Translations under genes and position numbers: made by a program | From: Treponema sp. | GTDB lineage: Bacteria; Spirochaetota; Spirochaetia; Treponematales; Breznakiellaceae | Length of the DNA stretch: 8,027 nt | Assembly: GCA_031288815.1 (NCBI GenBank) | Contig: JAITQR010000230.1 | Location: 1 to 8,027, forward strand | Direction of reading: 5' to 3' | Notes under the pieces: model-generated | What the model was told of the DNA's origin: nothing | The model's database searches: none | Seen by the model: the letters and a program-made list of their open reading frames with translations, nothing else | Shown: positions 6,484-8,027 of the stretch, in pieces | Position numbering within the stretch: the stretch's first letter is position 1 | Layout of the letters: every line of letters starts with the position of its first letter

Positions 6484-6512
6484 ATAATACTTAAATTTTT
6501 CCGAATTGGCAA
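6484..6512 (-). promoter_or_regulatory. Sigma70-type promoter of the PilZ gene, predicted leaderless
   Basis: Read on the minus strand, TTGCCA (6512-6507, 5 of 6 consensus bases) is followed by a 17-bp spacer and TATTAT (6489-6484, 5 of 6). Then come six bases, CTATCC, and the ATG at 6477. The predicted transcription start falls on or within a base or so of the A of ATG. No Shine-Dalgarno sequence precedes the ATG, which agrees with a leaderless mRNA. Confidence 0.7.
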
Positions 6513-6563
6513 TCAACCAGCGGCTAAAACCGCGCCGGGGCATGCCGGTTTGGGAAGCCTTGG

Positions 6564-6592
6564 TTGGAAGGCCTCTCCTGTTTGTTTATAAT
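6564..6592 (+). promoter_or_regulatory. Sigma70-type promoter of apbE, predicted leaderless
   Basis: TTGGAA (6564-6569, 4 of 6 consensus bases), a 17-bp spacer and a perfect TATAAT (6587-6592) lie 6 nt before ATG 6599. The predicted transcription start coincides with the ATG. There is no ribosome site in the six bases TCCGAT or in the -10 region. The upstream in-frame ATG at 6506 would put the promoter inside the gene and spoil the signal peptide, so it is rejected. Confidence 0.72.
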
Positions 6593-6598
6593 TCCGAT

Positions 6599-7630
6599 AT
6601 GCACGGAGTTTCCAATTTTCGGTTTTCCCGCTTCCTCCTGGCTTGTTTTGCCTTCCTCAGCCTCTTTTCCTCCTGTTCCCCCTCTCCCGCCCGGACGGAA
6701 TTCGCCATGGGCACGGTTTGCGGCGTCAACCTCTACGAGAGGGGAAGCCGGCGAACCTATGCCGCCGTCTTTGCCCGAATTCGGGAGATCGAGGGGATTA
6801 TGAGCGCCAACCTGGCGGATACGGAGCTTGACCGGATAAACCGGAACGCCGGCAAGTCCCCGGCGGCGGTAAGCGGGGAACTGCTGGACCTGCTGACAGA
6901 GGCCAAAGCCTACGCCGCCATGAGCGGCGGCGCCTTTGACCCTACCGTGGGGCCTCTGGTGAAGCTCTGGGGTATCGGCGGCGATGAGCCCCGTCTTCCC
7001 GGGGAGGAAGAAATCACCGGGGCTCTGGCCCTGGTGGACTACCGGGATCTGGTGATAGACCGTGAGGCGGGAACCGCTTTTTTGCGCCGTCCGGGGCAGG
7101 CCCTGGATCTGGGGGCTATCGCCAAGGGCTACGCGGCGGATCAGGCCGTCTTAACGGCGGAAAAAGCCGGGGTACGGCGGGCCATTGTCGACCTGGGGGG
7201 GAACGTGTTTGCCTGGGGGGAGCGGCGGAAAGGGGAAGCCTGGAGAATCGGCGTACAAGACCCCCGGAAGGAACGGGGCGCCACGCTGGGTGTTATCCGG
7301 GTAAAAAACAAGAGCGTCGTAACCAGCGGCGTGTATGAGCGTTATTTCGAGGAAGGGGGAAAGCGTTACCACCACATCCTCTCCACGAAAGACGGGTATC
7401 CGGTGGAGAACGGCCTTCTGTCGGTAACCGTTGTGGCGGACTTCTCCGTCCAGGCGGACGCCCTCTCAACAGCGGTCTTTGCCCTGGGCTACGAAAAAGG
7501 CCGGGCCCTTGTTGAATCGCGGCCCGGCGTGGAGGCGGTTTTTGTATTTGACGACCTGCGGGTGATCCTCAGCTCCGGCATAGGGGAATCCTTCACCCTT
7601 ACCGGCGAAGACTACCGTATTGCCGAGTAG
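6599..7630 (+). CDS. apbE: FAD:protein FMN transferase, ApbE/Ftp-type lipoprotein
   Basis: A 343-residue exported flavin transferase. The family uses FAD and Mg2+ to attach FMN covalently to Thr/Ser of target proteins such as Rnf/Nqr subunits. Treponema pallidum Ftp is a characterised spirochaetal lipoprotein member that also hydrolyses FAD. The start at 6599 gives an Arg-containing n-region, a hydrophobic core and LFSSC (Cys26), so it is a lipoprotein facing the periplasm. Family landmarks in order: MGT (37-39), GGAFDPTVGPLVKLWG (110-125), LDLGAIAKGYAAD (169-181), LGGNVFAWG (199-207), VTSGVYERYF (241-250), HHILSTKDGYP (258-268) and DALSTAVFALG (287-297). D287 and T291 are the expected metal-binding residues. 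In the H-I motif the usual D-P-x-T-G is replaced by S-T-K-D-G, a departure worth noting. The stop overlaps the next frame by 11 nt. No Rnf/Nqr genes are in the window, so the flavinylated partner is not visible. Confidence 0.95.
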   Translation: MHGVSNFRFSRFLLACFAFLSLFSSCSPSPARTEFAMGTVCGVNLYERGSRRTYAAVFARIREIEGIMSANLADTELDRINRNAGKSPAAVSGELLDLLTEAKAYAAMSGGAFDPTVGPLVKLWGIGGDEPRLPGEEEITGALALVDYRDLVIDREAGTAFLRRPGQALDLGAIAKGYAADQAVLTAEKAGVRRAIVDLGGNVFAWGERRKGEAWRIGVQDPRKERGATLGVIRVKNKSVVTSGVYERYFEEGGKRYHHILSTKDGYPVENGLLSVTVVADFSVQADALSTAVFALGYEKGRALVESRPGVEAVFVFDDLRVILSSGIGESFTLTGEDYRIAE

Positions 7631-8027
7631 CGCCGGGCATAAGGCGCCGGCCCTTATCGAATTTGACTTAACCAATCATGAGGGAAAAATTTTTATTCTT
7701 GAGGAATACAAAGGGCAATCCGGCACATTGAGCGCCGCCATCCTTACGGTAAACGCCCTTGAGCAAAGCGAGGAATATTTTCTTTTTGCCGGTATCACGC
7801 GGGAAAGACGGGAAGGGCGGGAAGGAAAAGCCATGGATGACGAAACAGTAAAACGTCTCTTTACCCTTGACGGAACCCTTGTCCACGAGTCCCCGGCGGC
7901 GGCGGACTCAGGCATTTCCGCCCCGCTGGACCAGAAAGAGCGGGCCGTTCTGCGTATGGTATCCCAGCGTAACGCCGGCTATTTTGAAAACGATGCGGAT
8001 AAACTGGACGGCTGGGCGGAGGACCTT
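7620..8027 (+). pseudogene. C-terminal region of an SNF2-type DEAD/DEAH helicase without its motor domain (runs off window)
   Basis: The frame is open from the stop at 7581-7583 to the end of the window. The only plausible early start is TTG 7620, inside the apbE end, with at best a weak GAAG ribosome site. That gives at least 136 residues. ALIEFDLTNHEGKIFILEEY, KGQSGTL, EEYFLFAGIT, DDETVKRLFTLDG and finally YFENDADKLDGWAEDL resemble, from memory, the region just beyond the helicase core in large bacterial SNF2-family helicases, before a coiled-coil tail. No Walker A, DEAH or helicase motif VI sequence occurs upstream, because apbE is intact there. It is therefore either a 5'-truncated remnant left by a rearrangement or a separately encoded C-terminal module. 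The first about 60 bases (after 7655) are more AT-rich than the neighbouring genes. Pseudogene is the preferred but unproven label. Confidence 0.55.
7800..7826 (+). repeat. Three-copy 9-bp in-frame tandem repeat
   Basis: CGGGAAAGA, CGGGAAGGG and CGGGAAGGA follow one another without gaps and in frame, encoding RER-REG-REG. They sit where SNF2-helicase C-terminal regions normally have a short turn of one to a few residues (of the 'TDDGxxLDxET' kind). This suggests a local slippage expansion in a tolerant loop or in a decaying gene. Confidence 0.7.

Noticed and set aside
6478..6543. N-terminal extension of the PilZ protein to the ATG at 6543
   Set aside because: The extension contains the -35/-10 elements of the promoter and adds residues with no receiver-domain counterpart. 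Start at 6477 preferred.
6506..6598. N-terminal extension of the ApbE protein to ATG 6506
   Set aside because: It would bury the lipoprotein signal peptide 31 residues inside and would cover the apbE promoter.
7630..7655. Possible intrinsic terminator after apbE (GCGCC/GGCGC and AAGG/CCTT pairings)
   Set aside because: The stems are 4-5 bp and competing, there is no U-tract, and the next frame already overlaps apbE.

Overview
The window looks like a chromosomal segment of a spirochaete, most likely a treponeme and perhaps a GC-rich host-associated (termite-gut-like) lineage. The reasons are a besC-besA-besB efflux operon whose adaptor lacks the alpha-helical hairpin (as in Borrelia BesA), relaxed spirochaete-type lipoboxes on two exported proteins, a lipoprotein flavin transferase comparable to treponemal Ftp, and a PilZ protein. 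The genus is an inference. No tRNA, rRNA, CRISPR array or intact mobile element was seen.

Positions 1-5601 (+ strand) are one tightly packed run: the 3' end of a TolC/BesC-like outer-membrane channel gene, a BesA-like lipoprotein adaptor (ATGA overlap), a BesB-like RND pump, a PG0541-type transporter-associated small protein (TGATG overlap with the pump) and a short unrecognised conserved-looking gene. The first three would form a tripartite pump from inner membrane to outer membrane. The fourth is probably a cytosolic P-II-like accessory of the pump. The only sizeable gap in the pump operon, 74 nt between besA and besB, holds a 23-bp palindrome, a GC-rich hairpin and a 22-codon ORF that ends in an ATGA overlap with besB.

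Positions 5602-6598: a stem-loop lies between convergent genes, followed by a minus-strand gene for a receiver-like/PilZ protein (c-di-GMP effector). It is divergent from an apbE-type FAD:protein FMN transferase lipoprotein gene (6599-7630, +). In the 121-bp divergent region each gene has a near-consensus sigma70-type promoter with a 17-bp spacer. In both, the -10 box lies exactly 6 nt before the ATG, so both transcripts are predicted to be leaderless.

Positions 7620-8027: an open frame running off the window resembles the C-terminal region of bacterial SNF2-type DEAD/DEAH helicases, but no helicase motor domain lies upstream, because the frame begins inside the 3' end of apbE. It is either a 5'-truncated remnant or a stand-alone module. 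It carries an in-frame 9-bp triple tandem repeat.

The most unusual points are the paired leaderless promoters, the structured besA-besB junction, the headless helicase C-terminus and the glycine-rich loops in the pump.
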